Assembly: GCA_027460525.1 (NCBI GenBank)
Contig: JAPZAS010000033.1
Coordinates: 1 to 37,340 of the forward strand
Length of the DNA: 37,340 nt
Reading direction: 5' to 3'
Source: Candidatus Methanoperedens sp.
Lineage (GTDB): Archaea; Halobacteriota; Methanosarcinia; Methanosarcinales; Methanoperedenaceae
A model generated the notes under the pieces. It worked only from the letters and a program-made list of their open reading frames with translations. It made no database searches and was not told the origin of the DNA. The position numbers and the translations under genes were made by a program. Of this stretch, positions 17,655-26,768 are shown in pieces; position 1 is the first letter of the stretch, and every line of letters starts with the position of its first letter.

Positions 17655-18557
17655 ATGACAGGTTCCAGAAAAATATTAATTTATATAGCATCGGTTTTTA
17701 TTTTGCTGCTCATAATAGCCGGGAGCTTCTATGTAATCCTGGGCGGCAAGGACTGGGGAATTTCAAAAAACAGGGTTGAAGTAATCTATGTGCAGGGAGA
17801 GATGCTCACAGGCAGTGTCCCAGCAGGATTGGGAATTGCAACATCCGAGGAAATCACAAAAAGCCTGAAGGACGCATCCGATGATGATGGTGTCAAAGCC
17901 ATAGTGATGCGGATAAACAGCCCCGGAGGTTCTCCTGCAGCGGCTGAGGAGATAGTATCAGCGATGAAAAAAACTAAAAAACCCATAGTAGTTTCCATGG
18001 GTGATGTGGCAGCCAGCGCAGCCTATTATATCAGCGCCCCCGCAGATAAGATAATCGCAAACCCTGATACAATTACAGGCAGCATAGGCGTGATATGGGA
18101 ATTCCAGAATAGATCCGCATTCTATGCAAAGGACGGCACTTCGTTCTACATCTCAAAATCGGGTGCGTTCAAGGATATGGGAGGGGACTGGCGGGGATTG
18201 ACAGACGAAGAAAAACGTTATGCAGACCAGACCATAGCCGAGGCATACAGCCGGTTCGTGAAGGAAGTGGCTGAGGACAGGAATCTCTCTTTAAGTAAAG
18301 TCAAGGATATCGCAGATGGCAGGGTATATACTGGTGCCAAAGCTAAGGAACTTGGACTGGTGGATGATTTCGGAAGCCTTGATGACGCGATAGATGTTGC
18401 TGCTTCGCTTGGAGGAATAGCAGGCAAACCAGAAATCATCTATGCCAATAAGCCATCGCTTTCACAGTTGTTATTCGGTGGGGAAAAATTAGACGTTTCT
18501 CGAGTTACAAGCTATTATTTTGAGAGTCCTTACGGGCAGATGCTCTCAATATCATAA
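17655..18557 (+). CDS. sppA: Signal peptide peptidase SppA, S49 family
   Basis: A 300-residue membrane-anchored serine protease that degrades cleaved signal peptides. An N-terminal membrane span (residues about 7-30) precedes the protease domain. RINSPGGSPAAAEEI is the family's oxyanion-side motif. The catalytic dyad is proposed as S121 (GDVAASAAYY) and K173 (SGAFKDMGG), with the 52-residue spacing known in archaeal SppA. It is the half-size archaeal form. It follows atwA by 44 bases on the same strand and precedes the secreted cytochrome cluster. Confidence 0.94.
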   Translation: MTGSRKILIYIASVFILLLIIAGSFYVILGGKDWGISKNRVEVIYVQGEMLTGSVPAGLGIATSEEITKSLKDASDDDGVKAIVMRINSPGGSPAAAEEIVSAMKKTKKPIVVSMGDVAASAAYYISAPADKIIANPDTITGSIGVIWEFQNRSAFYAKDGTSFYISKSGAFKDMGGDWRGLTDEEKRYADQTIAEAYSRFVKEVAEDRNLSLSKVKDIADGRVYTGAKAKELGLVDDFGSLDDAIDVAASLGGIAGKPEIIYANKPSLSQLLFGGEKLDVSRVTSYYFESPYGQMLSIS

Positions 18558-18639
18558 TTGTATATGTGAGTTTTTTTGCACAAAATCGAAAAAAAACAAA
18601 GATGATTGACATCCAATTTTCATGTGCATTAACAGATAC

Positions 18640-18821
18640 GAAAAGTATATAAAGCACGACATAACATTCAATGTCCTATAGATAGGATATAGCGTAATAA
18701 TGTATGGTTAGGATAAAGGTAAGTCAAATTGATTCTTTCATAGGAGAGTCTATCGACTTTCAGTAATTATTCTATCACATATTGTTGCGATTATAAAAGA
18801 TAGGAGGATAGGAGGAATATA
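18640..18821 (+). promoter_or_regulatory. Promoter and leader of cytochrome gene 1 (first copy of a duplicated leader)
   Basis: It contains a TATA-like element GTATATAAAG (18645-18654), an inverted repeat TGTCCTAT-AG-ATAGGATA with one mismatched pair (18672-18689), a small stem AGTC-TATC-GACT, and a strong double ribosome binding site (GGAGGATAGGAGG). Nearly the same sequence precedes cytochrome gene 2 (23187-23366), so the two genes are probably co-regulated. Bases 18558-18639 hold nothing recognisable. Confidence 0.7.
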
Positions 18822-21800
18822 ATAACGAACAAAAAAACGGTAATGACAGTGTTATTGTTGACTCTGGCATTTATCCAGGGAGCGTCAGCACATGCTAACC
18901 AAAACGCTGCGTGCGAAAGTTGTCATAAGTACCCATCACAATTTCTAAAAAATACCGTAAGTATATCGTCTATCACGGTTGCTCCGAGTCAAAAATTTTC
19001 TGTCATAAACTGGACAGGAGGAGTGACATCTACGATAAGAGCATACGCTGCAGATGGCAAGGGTACGCAATCAAATACAGGTATGGAAACGGACTATAAA
19101 GATATTATAGTGACGGTTGCAACACCAACGCCAACCATATCACCGGTAATCACAGGCTTTGCTCCGTCTTCACCTGTAAATGATATCGTGGGTGCAACTC
19201 GAACCTTCAACATCACCGTTAACCAGAGTGTGAACGTTACCTGGTATTTCAACGGAACGCAGGTTAAGACAAATACGAGTGTGACTAATGCTGGTTATAC
19301 CAACTCCAGTGGAGTTCATGGTATCTGGAATGTAACAGCCACAGCAACCAATACCAATGGTGTTGTATCAAATGTGTGGATCTGGAACGTGACAGCAGCC
19401 CCGGCAGGAGCACCTAACATAATGAGCTTTGCTCCCTCATCACCAGTCAGCGATACAGCAGGGGCGACAAGGATCTTAAATATCACAGCCAACCGGACTG
19501 TGAACGTGACCTGGTATATCAATGGAACAAATGTTTCGACCAATATCGGTGTGACCGAAGCGAATTACACCAATACCAGTGCAGTTGCAGGATTCTGGAA
19601 CGTAACCGCATTTGCAACCAATGATAACGGCACGGATTCAAAGACATGGCTCTGGAACGTTACTTCTCCACCACCGGGAGCACCCAACATCACTTCATGG
19701 GGCAATAACAAGACAAATGATCAGAGCACGACTTTAACCCTGAACAATAGCGAAGGCATAAGGTTCAATGCCACTGCAAACCAGAGTATAACCACATGGA
19801 ACTGGTTCCAGGACGATGTTAACCAGAACAATAACTTTGACAATTTCTCAACCAACTTCACTGGCGGAACTCATACCATAAAAGTCAATGCAACTAATGG
19901 TAAGGGCGTAAGCAATACTATTACCTGGATTGTTACGGTAACAACTCCAACACCCACTCCAACACCTACCCCAACTCCAACGCCAACCTTAGCACTGGTA
20001 ATTACAGGCTTTGCTCCCTCATTGCCAGTCAGTGATGCAGCAGGGGCGACAAGGATCTTTAATATAACAGCCAACCAGACCGTGAACGTGACCTGGTACA
20101 TCAATGGAACAAATGTTTCGACCAATATCGGTGTGACCGAAGCGAATTACACCAATACCAGTGCAGTTGCAGGATTCTGGAACGTAACCGCGATTGCAGC
20201 CAATGATAACGGCATGGATTCAAAGACATGGCTCTGGAACGTTACTTCTCCACCACCGGGAGCACCCAACATCACTTCATGGGGCAATAACAAGACAAAT
20301 GATCAGAGTACGACTTTAACCCTGAACAATAGCGAAGGCACAAGGTTCAATGCCACTGCAAACCAGAGTATAACCACATGGAACTGGTTCCAGGACGATG
20401 TTAACCAGAACAATAACTTTGACAATTTCTCAACCAGCTTCACTGGCGGAACTCATACCATAAAAGTCAATGCAACTAATGGTAACGGCGTAAGCAATAC
20501 TATTACCTGGATTGTTACGGTAACAACTCCAACACCCACTCCAACACCTACCCCAACTCCAACGCCAACCTTAGCACCGGTAATTACTGGCTTTGCTCCG
20601 TCTTCGCCTGTAAATGATATCTTTGGTGCAACTAGAACATTCAACATTACTGCAAACCAGATCGTGAACGTAACCTGGTATATCAACGGGAGCCAGGTTC
20701 AGACAAATACGAGTGTAACCGATGCCGGTTATACCAGCACCAGTGCAGTCCTTGGCGTATGGAACATAACAGCCACAGCAACCAATACCAATGGTGTTGT
20801 ATCACAGGTGTGGATATGGACCGTGACAGCAGCCCCGACAGGAGCACCTAATATAACCAGTTTTGCTCCGTCTTCGCCTGTAAATGATATCGTGGGTGCA
20901 ACTCCAACCTTTAACATCACCGTTAACCAGAGTGTGAACGTAACCTGGTATATCAACGGGACGCAGGTTCAGACAAATACTAGTGCGACTAATGCCGGTT
21001 ATGCCAACACCAGTGGAGTTCATGGTATCTGGAACATAACAGCCACAGCAACCAATTCCAATGGTGTTGTATCACAGGTGTGGATATGGAACGTGACAGC
21101 AGCACCTGCACCTACACCTACACCTACAACGTCATCATTACCGCCACCAGTGCCTCAGAACCTTGGTTTATATGATACGGGGATAGACCAACTTCAGACC
21201 AACGCAACTAACCAGAATGCGTGCAGACAATGCCATCAAACATCAGGAACAAACGTCAGTGGTGGATACAATAACACCATTGTTGGTGGAGTACCAACAA
21301 GGCATCACATCCTGTTACCAACTCAAAAGATAAATCCATTAACCAAAGCCCCTTTCGGCTGCGGGGATTGTCATCCGTCCAATCCAGGAGTAGGGAATGG
21401 AATATTATTGGACCGAAGCTGTGTAGATTGCCATAATGGGACAAGTTTCTGGGGCGATTCAATCGGCGGACATGTAGGCAATTTCAGTAGACCTCACCAT
21501 GTCGATACATCGAGCGATACCGCAAATATTGGAACACCTGCTGCAAACAGGACGTGCAATTTCTGTCACGGCAGTTTCGTAAACAACTATAACGATGGAC
21601 ATTATAAACCATCTTATGCTACGGGCTTCATGATAACCCCCTTCGCTACCTTTAAAGCAACCAACTTCTCACAACCGGATGGACTTGGTGGCAATAAGGT
21701 ATGGGGAGGTTGTTTATCATGCCATGACCCCAATCCTGCAGCAACGCCAGCAATTGGCAGCAACCACGACAACCATCACAAGGAAATATTGGGTTTTGGC

Positions 21801-22742
21801 GGATTCGGTGGTAAGACTGCATTCCAAAATGCATCGACTCCGGGCGCGGCATGTTTCTGGTGCCATGTAATTGCGTCAGGTGGAACCGATCCATTGAGAA
21901 TCACCGTAAATAATTCATTTACTGGTGAGACTCTCACCAATGCGATGGAAGTTAGGAACTCAACCATTGAAGCAACCGATGTATTTGAACCAGGAACAAC
22001 TAATATCACCTTTAATGGTACAGGCTGCGAGAAATGCCACGGTGTCTCGTCGATCCATAACATCCAGTTTAACTCTGCCCCAGGTGGACAGCAAGGACTT
22101 GGGCATATAAACAATAACACGGATTGCTCTGGTTGTCACAATTCATGGCTGCCTTCATGGTCGCCAGCAGAGACATGGACGCCGGGAGCCCTTGTTCCAT
22201 ATGTGGATAGTGTAAGCCCGTCAGTAATGGCTGCAGGAACTGCTGCTACTCTCACCATCACAGGTTCGAACTTCGTGAATGGTGCCTATTCATCTGTAGT
22301 AACTGTAGATGGAGTGACATATACACCAACATCTATAACAGATTCACAGATAGTGGTTAACATTCCGGCACTCAGTGCAGGAGTCCACACAGTACAACTT
22401 GTGAAAGGCGGCGATACGCTTAGCAAACTGTCGACATTGACTGTTGTGCCAGTGGTCACTTTGTCTTCAGCGACATTGGATGGCGGAACCTTAACTATCT
22501 CCGGAATTGGACTGGGAAATCAACCAGCAACAAATGCTCAGCAATATGTCACTTTCAGTCATGCAGGAATAATCAATTATTCCGCGAGTATCATCAGCTG
22601 GAGCGATACACAGATAGTGGCAACATTATCTGGTTCAGTAGCAGCAGGAGATACGGTAGAAGTGATAACGGCAAACAGTGGACAAGCAACGGCTGCTATT
22701 GTAATACCAACGCCTACACCAACACCCATGCTAAATCAATAA
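18822..22742 (+). CDS. Secreted nine-heme cytochrome with Ig-like repeats and an OmcZ-like octaheme module
   Basis: About 1306 residues. The proposed start is an AUA at 18822; the first ATG is 18843, which would give 1299 residues. The AUA occupies the exact position of the ATG in the duplicated leader of the next cytochrome and adds ITNKKTV, restoring the positive end of the signal peptide. Layout: signal peptide; one heme site CESCH at residue 31; five to seven Ig-like repeats rich in N-x-S/T sequons (about 100-760) with TPTP linkers; a PPPVPQNLGLYD segment; eight CxxCH sites (CRQCH at 801 to CSGCH at 1102); and two IPT/TIG-like domains at the C-terminus. The octaheme part resembles OmcZ. 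A long-stalk surface electron carrier is inferred. Confidence 0.85.
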   Translation: MTNKKTVMTVLLLTLAFIQGASAHANQNAACESCHKYPSQFLKNTVSISSITVAPSQKFSVINWTGGVTSTIRAYAADGKGTQSNTGMETDYKDIIVTVATPTPTISPVITGFAPSSPVNDIVGATRTFNITVNQSVNVTWYFNGTQVKTNTSVTNAGYTNSSGVHGIWNVTATATNTNGVVSNVWIWNVTAAPAGAPNIMSFAPSSPVSDTAGATRILNITANRTVNVTWYINGTNVSTNIGVTEANYTNTSAVAGFWNVTAFATNDNGTDSKTWLWNVTSPPPGAPNITSWGNNKTNDQSTTLTLNNSEGIRFNATANQSITTWNWFQDDVNQNNNFDNFSTNFTGGTHTIKVNATNGKGVSNTITWIVTVTTPTPTPTPTPTPTPTLALVITGFAPSLPVSDAAGATRIFNITANQTVNVTWYINGTNVSTNIGVTEANYTNTSAVAGFWNVTAIAANDNGMDSKTWLWNVTSPPPGAPNITSWGNNKTNDQSTTLTLNNSEGTRFNATANQSITTWNWFQDDVNQNNNFDNFSTSFTGGTHTIKVNATNGNGVSNTITWIVTVTTPTPTPTPTPTPTPTLAPVITGFAPSSPVNDIFGATRTFNITANQIVNVTWYINGSQVQTNTSVTDAGYTSTSAVLGVWNITATATNTNGVVSQVWIWTVTAAPTGAPNITSFAPSSPVNDIVGATPTFNITVNQSVNVTWYINGTQVQTNTSATNAGYANTSGVHGIWNITATATNSNGVVSQVWIWNVTAAPAPTPTPTTSSLPPPVPQNLGLYDTGIDQLQTNATNQNACRQCHQTSGTNVSGGYNNTIVGGVPTRHHILLPTQKINPLTKAPFGCGDCHPSNPGVGNGILLDRSCVDCHNGTSFWGDSIGGHVGNFSRPHHVDTSSDTANIGTPAANRTCNFCHGSFVNNYNDGHYKPSYATGFMITPFATFKATNFSQPDGLGGNKVWGGCLSCHDPNPAATPAIGSNHDNHHKEILGFGGFGGKTAFQNASTPGAACFWCHVIASGGTDPLRITVNNSFTGETLTNAMEVRNSTIEATDVFEPGTTNITFNGTGCEKCHGVSSIHNIQFNSAPGGQQGLGHINNNTDCSGCHNSWLPSWSPAETWTPGALVPYVDSVSPSVMAAGTAATLTITGSNFVNGAYSSVVTVDGVTYTPTSITDSQIVVNIPALSAGVHTVQLVKGGDTLSKLSTLTVVPVVTLSSATLDGGTLTISGIGLGNQPATNAQQYVTFSHAGIINYSASIISWSDTQIVATLSGSVAAGDTVEVITANSGQATAAIVIPTPTPTPMLNQ
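19426..20589 (+). repeat. Tandem 582-bp duplication inside cytochrome gene 1
   Basis: Copy 1 (19426-20007) and copy 2 (20008-20589) are nearly identical. The stretch GGGGCAATAACAAGACAAAT recurs at 19699 and 20281, and GCTTTGCTCC at 19426, 20008 and 20590. The unit is 194 codons and encodes two Ig-like domains plus a TPTP linker, so the reading frame is kept. Confidence 0.9.
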
Positions 22743-22771
22743 CAGTTTACCATCATCGGCAAAGGTGAATA

Positions 22772-22906
22772 AGAGGAGGTACTCAGACATTTACGGTGAC
22801 TGCCAAGGACCAGAATGGTAATCCGATGAGTGCAAATAGCGGATCTATGTCTGGAGGTTGCTTCGGTAACTGTACAATAAAAAGTCGAAGCGATGACAGC
22901 GAGTAG
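22772..22906 (+). pseudogene. Remnant encoding part of a surface-protein beta domain
   Basis: An open frame without a start codon encodes GGTQTFTVTAKDQNGNPMSA and continues to a stop at 22904. TFTVTAKDQNGNP is typical of bacterial Ig-like (Big-1 type) or S-layer beta domains, so this is probably the broken tail of an older surface protein gene. The rest of the 22743-23366 gap holds a terminator hairpin (22929-22954) and the promoter/leader of the next gene (23187-23366). I see nothing in 22960-23180. Confidence 0.4.
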
Positions 22907-22928
22907 CGGAGAATAAGTAGAAACGTTG

Positions 22929-22954
22929 AAAGAAGGGATTTAAATCTCTTCTTT
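22929..22954 (+). terminator. Hairpin terminator after cytochrome gene 1
   Basis: AAAGAAGGGATT pairs with AATCTCTTCTTT (12 pairs including one G-T), followed by AT-rich sequence without a long T-run. Its stem sequence is almost the same as the hairpin after cytochrome gene 2. Confidence 0.55.
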
Positions 22955-23186
22955 AAACTTAATTTAGACTCCTTATTTCCAGTACACGTTTCATTATTTC
23001 GAAATACGGAAGGACAAACGGAAAACCAGATGGTCTTCTCATCATAGTTAAAGGAATCTCAAAATAAAAGCCAGAGATTTGATTTTGGCTTGGAGCCCAT
23101 CCAATAAATCATGTGACTTATTATATCATATAACGAAAAAAATCCAAAGGTAATAGACACTCTGTTTTCATTATGCATAAAACAAT

Positions 23187-23366
23187 AGAAAAGTATATTA
23201 GCACGCATGGCATAACATTCAATGTCCTATACATAGGACAATGTCGTAATAATTTGTGGTTAGGATAAGGATAAGCAAATTGATTCATTCATAGGAGAGT
23301 CAATCGACTTCAGTAATTATTCTATCACATATTTTGCGATAAAAAAAGGAGGATAGGAGTAAAAAT
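23187..23366 (+). promoter_or_regulatory. Promoter and leader of cytochrome gene 2 (second copy of the duplicated leader)
   Basis: TATA-like AAGTATATTA (23191-23200) is followed by a perfect inverted repeat TGTCCTAT-AC-ATAGGACA (23223-23240), the conserved GGAGAGTCAATCGACTT, and GGAGG at 23348-23352. The palindrome lies where transcription should begin, 30 bases after the TATA element. It is either an operator or a 5'-end RNA hairpin. Confidence 0.7.
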
Positions 23367-25223
23367 ATGAAACATTTTAAAAAAATAGTGCCAGCCTTAC
23401 TGCTGTTTGCAGTATTAGTTGGAATAGGAATAGCAGCTATACCGGCACCGCCGGTAAATCAAAACATTGGTTTCCCAGATACAATAATGCAAAATCTGTC
23501 AGTGACCACTTGCAGAGGTTGCCATCCATCGGCTCCTGATATCCACCACTTCATGGTAGGAAAAGGAAATACTCAACTGGGTTGCTCGGATTGTCATCCA
23601 TGGCAAGCGAGTACTCAAACGGTATATATAGAAAGGGATTGTCATGGTTGCCACAATGGAGCACCTGTCGCGCCTAACACAGTAAACCTGTCAGCAATTC
23701 GAGGATCCCCTGGCAGACCGCATCACAATACGATAAAGAATTCATCGTCAAATCTAGCGCTTCCAGCTGCTCATTTGGCTGCAGATAGACAGTGCAATAG
23801 ATGTCACGGTTCTGGTTTTGTAGCCAATTACAACGATAACCATTACGTACCATCCTACAATGTATCGATGGTAACTCCAATGGCCAGTTTCAAGATAAAT
23901 GCCACAGTTGGAGGCGGAAGAGTATGGGGCGGATGTTTAGCTTGCCACGATGCCGATCCAACGGCAAACCCGCAAATCTATAACAGCGATACTACTCACC
24001 ATACCGTGAGATTCTGGGTAGGTTACCAGTGCAACAATTGTCATGTATCATCTGGGTTTAGAGCAGAACCAGTTCCAGACTATAATCCAGAGCCAAGTGC
24101 GGAGAGGTATGAAGTATGGTTGAATCAATCATATCCATCGTACACCTCAATGTTCCAATGGGATACCTCTAAGAAACATTTTGAATTCAGAAATTCAACA
24201 ATGATTAATGCAGGCGATACACTCAACGGTACTGGATGTGAAAAGTGTCACTCTGTACAGACCATACACAATATTGAGGCTAGTGCTCCTGGTTTAACTG
24301 TTCAACAAACCATTGACCAAGGAAAAGCTGGATACGGCCATATAGGAAATAACTCAGACTGCAATGGGTGCCATCAGGGTTGGATGACCAGCGCTGATAA
24401 TCCATTCCCAGGTCCAAAAGCTATGAGTTTGGCGAGTATAGCTCCAGGAGTGTTGACTGCTGGTGTAGCCACAGATGTAACCCTCACAGGCAGCAACTTT
24501 GTGGAAGCTCCATACACGACGACGGTATTAGTAGATGGAGCGGCTGCAACACAGAAGTCTCTGACAGACACACAGATAGTAGTGACAGTGAACCTGGCCG
24601 TAGGCGGCCATAGTGTCCAGGTCGAAAAAGGCGGCGTGACAAGCACACTGACCACAGTGATAGCTATAGCACCGGGTACAATTGCCTCAGCGCAACTGGC
24701 AGACGGAGTCCTGACCATTGATGGTATAGGACTTGGAGCCGGTCAGTCAGCGGTTGCCATTACCAAGGCTGATGGAAGAACCGTATTTTCGGATAGTATC
24801 ACAAGCTCGACCGAAACCCAGACAGTAGCAGCAGCTTCCCTAGCGGCAGTCGGCGACACTGTAAAAGTGGAGACACCAACCGGTGAATCCACAGCAACAA
24901 TCGTAGCTGGAGTAACAGCAACACCAACACCAGTACCAACACCCACACCAACACCAACACCAACACCAGGGCCATCTATCACGTCGGCGACGTTGAAAAA
25001 TGGAGTCTTAACCATTGCTGGTTCAGGGTTTGAAACTAAGCCGTCGAAAAATCCTCAGAACAACATTTGGATTGTCATATCAGGAAAGACCTACTATGCT
25101 AAGAGTATCAAATCTTGGTCTCTTACAACGATAGTAGCAAATGTTCCTACCAACTTCAAAGTAAACCAAATGGTAACAGTGAAAACAGCATCTGGTAAAA
25201 CAGCTACGGCTAAAATCTCGTAA
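23367..25223 (+). CDS. OmcZ-like octaheme c-type cytochrome with IPT/TIG domains
   Basis: A 618-residue secreted protein. The signal peptide MKHFKKIVPALLLFAVLVGIGIA is followed by [17 protein letters not shown], much like the mature start of Geobacter OmcZ as I recall it. There are eight CxxCH sites: CRGCH (C49), CSDCH, CHGCH, CNRCH, CLACH, CNNCH, CEKCH and CNGCH (C332). Many extra histidines, including HH pairs, could give bis-His ligation. OmcZ-like landmarks are [23 protein letters not shown] and [15 protein letters not shown]. From residue 350 come two IPT/TIG-like beta domains, a TPTP linker (about 515-535) and a third beta domain. Residues about 26-505 are nearly duplicated in cytochrome 4. 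Confidence 0.88.
   Translation: MKHFKKIVPALLLFAVLVGIGIAAIPAPPVNQNIGFPDTIMQNLSVTTCRGCHPSAPDIHHFMVGKGNTQLGCSDCHPWQASTQTVYIERDCHGCHNGAPVAPNTVNLSAIRGSPGRPHHNTIKNSSSNLALPAAHLAADRQCNRCHGSGFVANYNDNHYVPSYNVSMVTPMASFKINATVGGGRVWGGCLACHDADPTANPQIYNSDTTHHTVRFWVGYQCNNCHVSSGFRAEPVPDYNPEPSAERYEVWLNQSYPSYTSMFQWDTSKKHFEFRNSTMINAGDTLNGTGCEKCHSVQTIHNIEASAPGLTVQQTIDQGKAGYGHIGNNSDCNGCHQGWMTSADNPFPGPKAMSLASIAPGVLTAGVATDVTLTGSNFVEAPYTTTVLVDGAAATQKSLTDTQIVVTVNLAVGGHSVQVEKGGVTSTLTTVIAIAPGTIASAQLADGVLTIDGIGLGAGQSAVAITKADGRTVFSDSITSSTETQTVAAASLAAVGDTVKVETPTGESTATIVAGVTATPTPVPTPTPTPTPTPGPSITSATLKNGVLTIAGSGFETKPSKNPQNNIWIVISGKTYYAKSIKSWSLTTIVANVPTNFKVNQMVTVKTASGKTATAKIS
23442..24886 (+). repeat. 1.45-kb octaheme/TIG segment, copy A (copy B at 29570-31014)
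   Basis: This segment aligns with 29570-31014 at a constant offset of 6128 bases, with no net insertion or deletion. In the first ~335 encoded residues (PPVNQ to IAPG) I count 13 amino-acid differences. Divergence rises in the second TIG domain. It is a recent duplication or a pair kept similar by gene conversion. Confidence 0.9.
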
Positions 25224-25253
25224 GGAGTAAATATAAAAAACCAAAATTGAAAG

Positions 25254-25291
25254 AAAGAAGGGATACATAATCTCTTCTTTCAATTTTTTTT
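25254..25291 (+). terminator. Hairpin plus T-run after cytochrome gene 2
   Basis: AAAGAAGGGAT (25254-25264) pairs with ATCTCTTCTTT (25270-25280) around a 5-base loop and is followed by eight T residues (25284-25291). It looks like an intrinsic-type terminator separating gene 2 from the cytochrome 3-protease operon. No clear promoter is visible between it and gene 3, so partial read-through is possible. Confidence 0.7.
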
Positions 25292-25352
25292 CTATTCATG
25301 TCAGAAAATGGAGAAATTGGGAGACTGCAGAAAAACAAGGGATGAAAATTTT

Positions 25353-26762
25353 ATGGATAAGGATAGGAAACATCATCTAATAATATATTATGTAATACCA
25401 GGTATAGTATTCATTACTCTCATAAGTTTAGCATTTGCGCTACCTCCAGTACCCCAAAGAATGGGAGTCTATGATACATTATTTGTCACTTATCAAGAGA
25501 GCACTTGCAGAGGTTGCCACGCATCAGGTGTACCTGACACGCATCATAACCTTGTAGCGAACAATACTATAAATCGGTACACAAGTCAGCCATTTCAATG
25601 TAAAGATTGTCACCCTGTTCTTCCAGATGGGACTGGTATTACAATGGTTAGGAATTGTTTACAATGCCATAATAATACCTTTAACGGGATGAATATTCGA
25701 AGACCGCATCACGAAACACAAGCTGCAACGGTTGGACATTGTCGAGCCTGTCATGGAAGTCTGGTAGATAATATTGACGATGGACACTATATAGCTACTT
25801 CCCCACTATCCAATTTGACACCCAGTACAACTTTTAAAGTAATCAATCTAACAAGTGGCAGGAAATGGGGTGGTTGTGAATCATGTCATGAACAGGATTT
25901 GACAGCCACTCCTTTCATAGCAAGTAATAATAAGACACATCACAACTTAGGAAATTTGAGCGGATTCAAGAATAACGATGTTACAAGATGTGTAATTTGC
26001 CATGGAAATCATGATGGTACATACGGACCTGATTCTATAAGATATTGTGAACGATGTCATGGTATAAATGCCATACATAATATTCAGTGGGACATTGCCA
26101 ATACATCTTCGCAGTCAGGCTTTGGTCATCTTGGACCAAATGATTGCCAAGGTTGTCATGCATGGTATGTAGCAGGCAGTTTAGCACCAGGATCTGACCT
26201 TATCGTACCTACTATTGACCACCTTAGTACAAATCAGGCACTTATAGGAGAACAGACAGAATTGACCCTCCATGGAGAAAACTTTGTGACAACAGTTAAT
26301 GGTATCACTCGATCATCAATTGTAGCCCTTACAAAAGGAGTTATTAAAAACGGAACAACTACAACTAATATTACAATAATTCCGACTAGTATAACCCCAT
26401 ATCAAATTGTTGTAACGATACCACCAATGAATAAAGGTTTGTACGCAATATATGTTTTAAAAGATGGAAATGCAGAAAGTAATAAAAGACCATTTGTAGT
26501 TGGGCCGGAAGTCATCGTCAACTCTGCTCTAATTAATTCTACGACAGTTACGATCAATGGTTCAGGATTTGGAACATACAATCCTGCATATAACAATTGG
26601 ACAAATGTGACGATCAATAGCGGAACTACGTTCCGTTCCGTACAAGTTACAAATTGGTCAGAAACGTCTATTATTGTCACGAGTCCAGATGCAACGATTG
26701 GAGATACAACAACAGTCAATAGCATTTATGGTACCAATTCCACACAGGTCACAGGAGAATAA
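25353..26762 (+). CDS. OmcZ-like octaheme c-type cytochrome (shortest, OmcZ-sized)
   Basis: A 469-residue secreted protein, close in size to the Geobacter OmcZ precursor. The frame opens at 25308, but I start at the ATG at 25353, which gives MDKDRKHHLIIYYVIPGIVF as signal anchor or peptide. After PPVPQRMGVYD there are eight CxxCH sites: CRGCH (C52), CKDCH, CLQCH, CRACH, CESCH, CVICH, CERCH and CQGCH (C265). OmcZ landmarks include IDDGHYIATSPLSNLTP, INAIHNIQWD and GFGHLGPNDCQGCH. Residues about 285-469 form two IPT/TIG-like domains without hemes. It is followed after 6 bases by a subtilase gene, matching the OmcZ/OzpA pairing. It is the best candidate for the wire-forming subunit (inference). 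Confidence 0.88.
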   Translation: MDKDRKHHLIIYYVIPGIVFITLISLAFALPPVPQRMGVYDTLFVTYQESTCRGCHASGVPDTHHNLVANNTINRYTSQPFQCKDCHPVLPDGTGITMVRNCLQCHNNTFNGMNIRRPHHETQAATVGHCRACHGSLVDNIDDGHYIATSPLSNLTPSTTFKVINLTSGRKWGGCESCHEQDLTATPFIASNNKTHHNLGNLSGFKNNDVTRCVICHGNHDGTYGPDSIRYCERCHGINAIHNIQWDIANTSSQSGFGHLGPNDCQGCHAWYVAGSLAPGSDLIVPTIDHLSTNQALIGEQTELTLHGENFVTTVNGITRSSIVALTKGVIKNGTTTTNITIIPTSITPYQIVVTIPPMNKGLYAIYVLKDGNAESNKRPFVVGPEVIVNSALINSTTVTINGSGFGTYNPAYNNWTNVTINSGTTFRSVQVTNWSETSIIVTSPDATIGDTTTVNSIYGTNSTQVTGE

Positions 26763-26768
26763 AATAAT

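Noticed and set aside
22743-22780. Stop-codon readthrough joining cytochrome 1 to the downstream beta-domain frame
   Set aside because: The downstream frame is preceded by another in-frame stop and ends after 45 codons; a decayed remnant is simpler.
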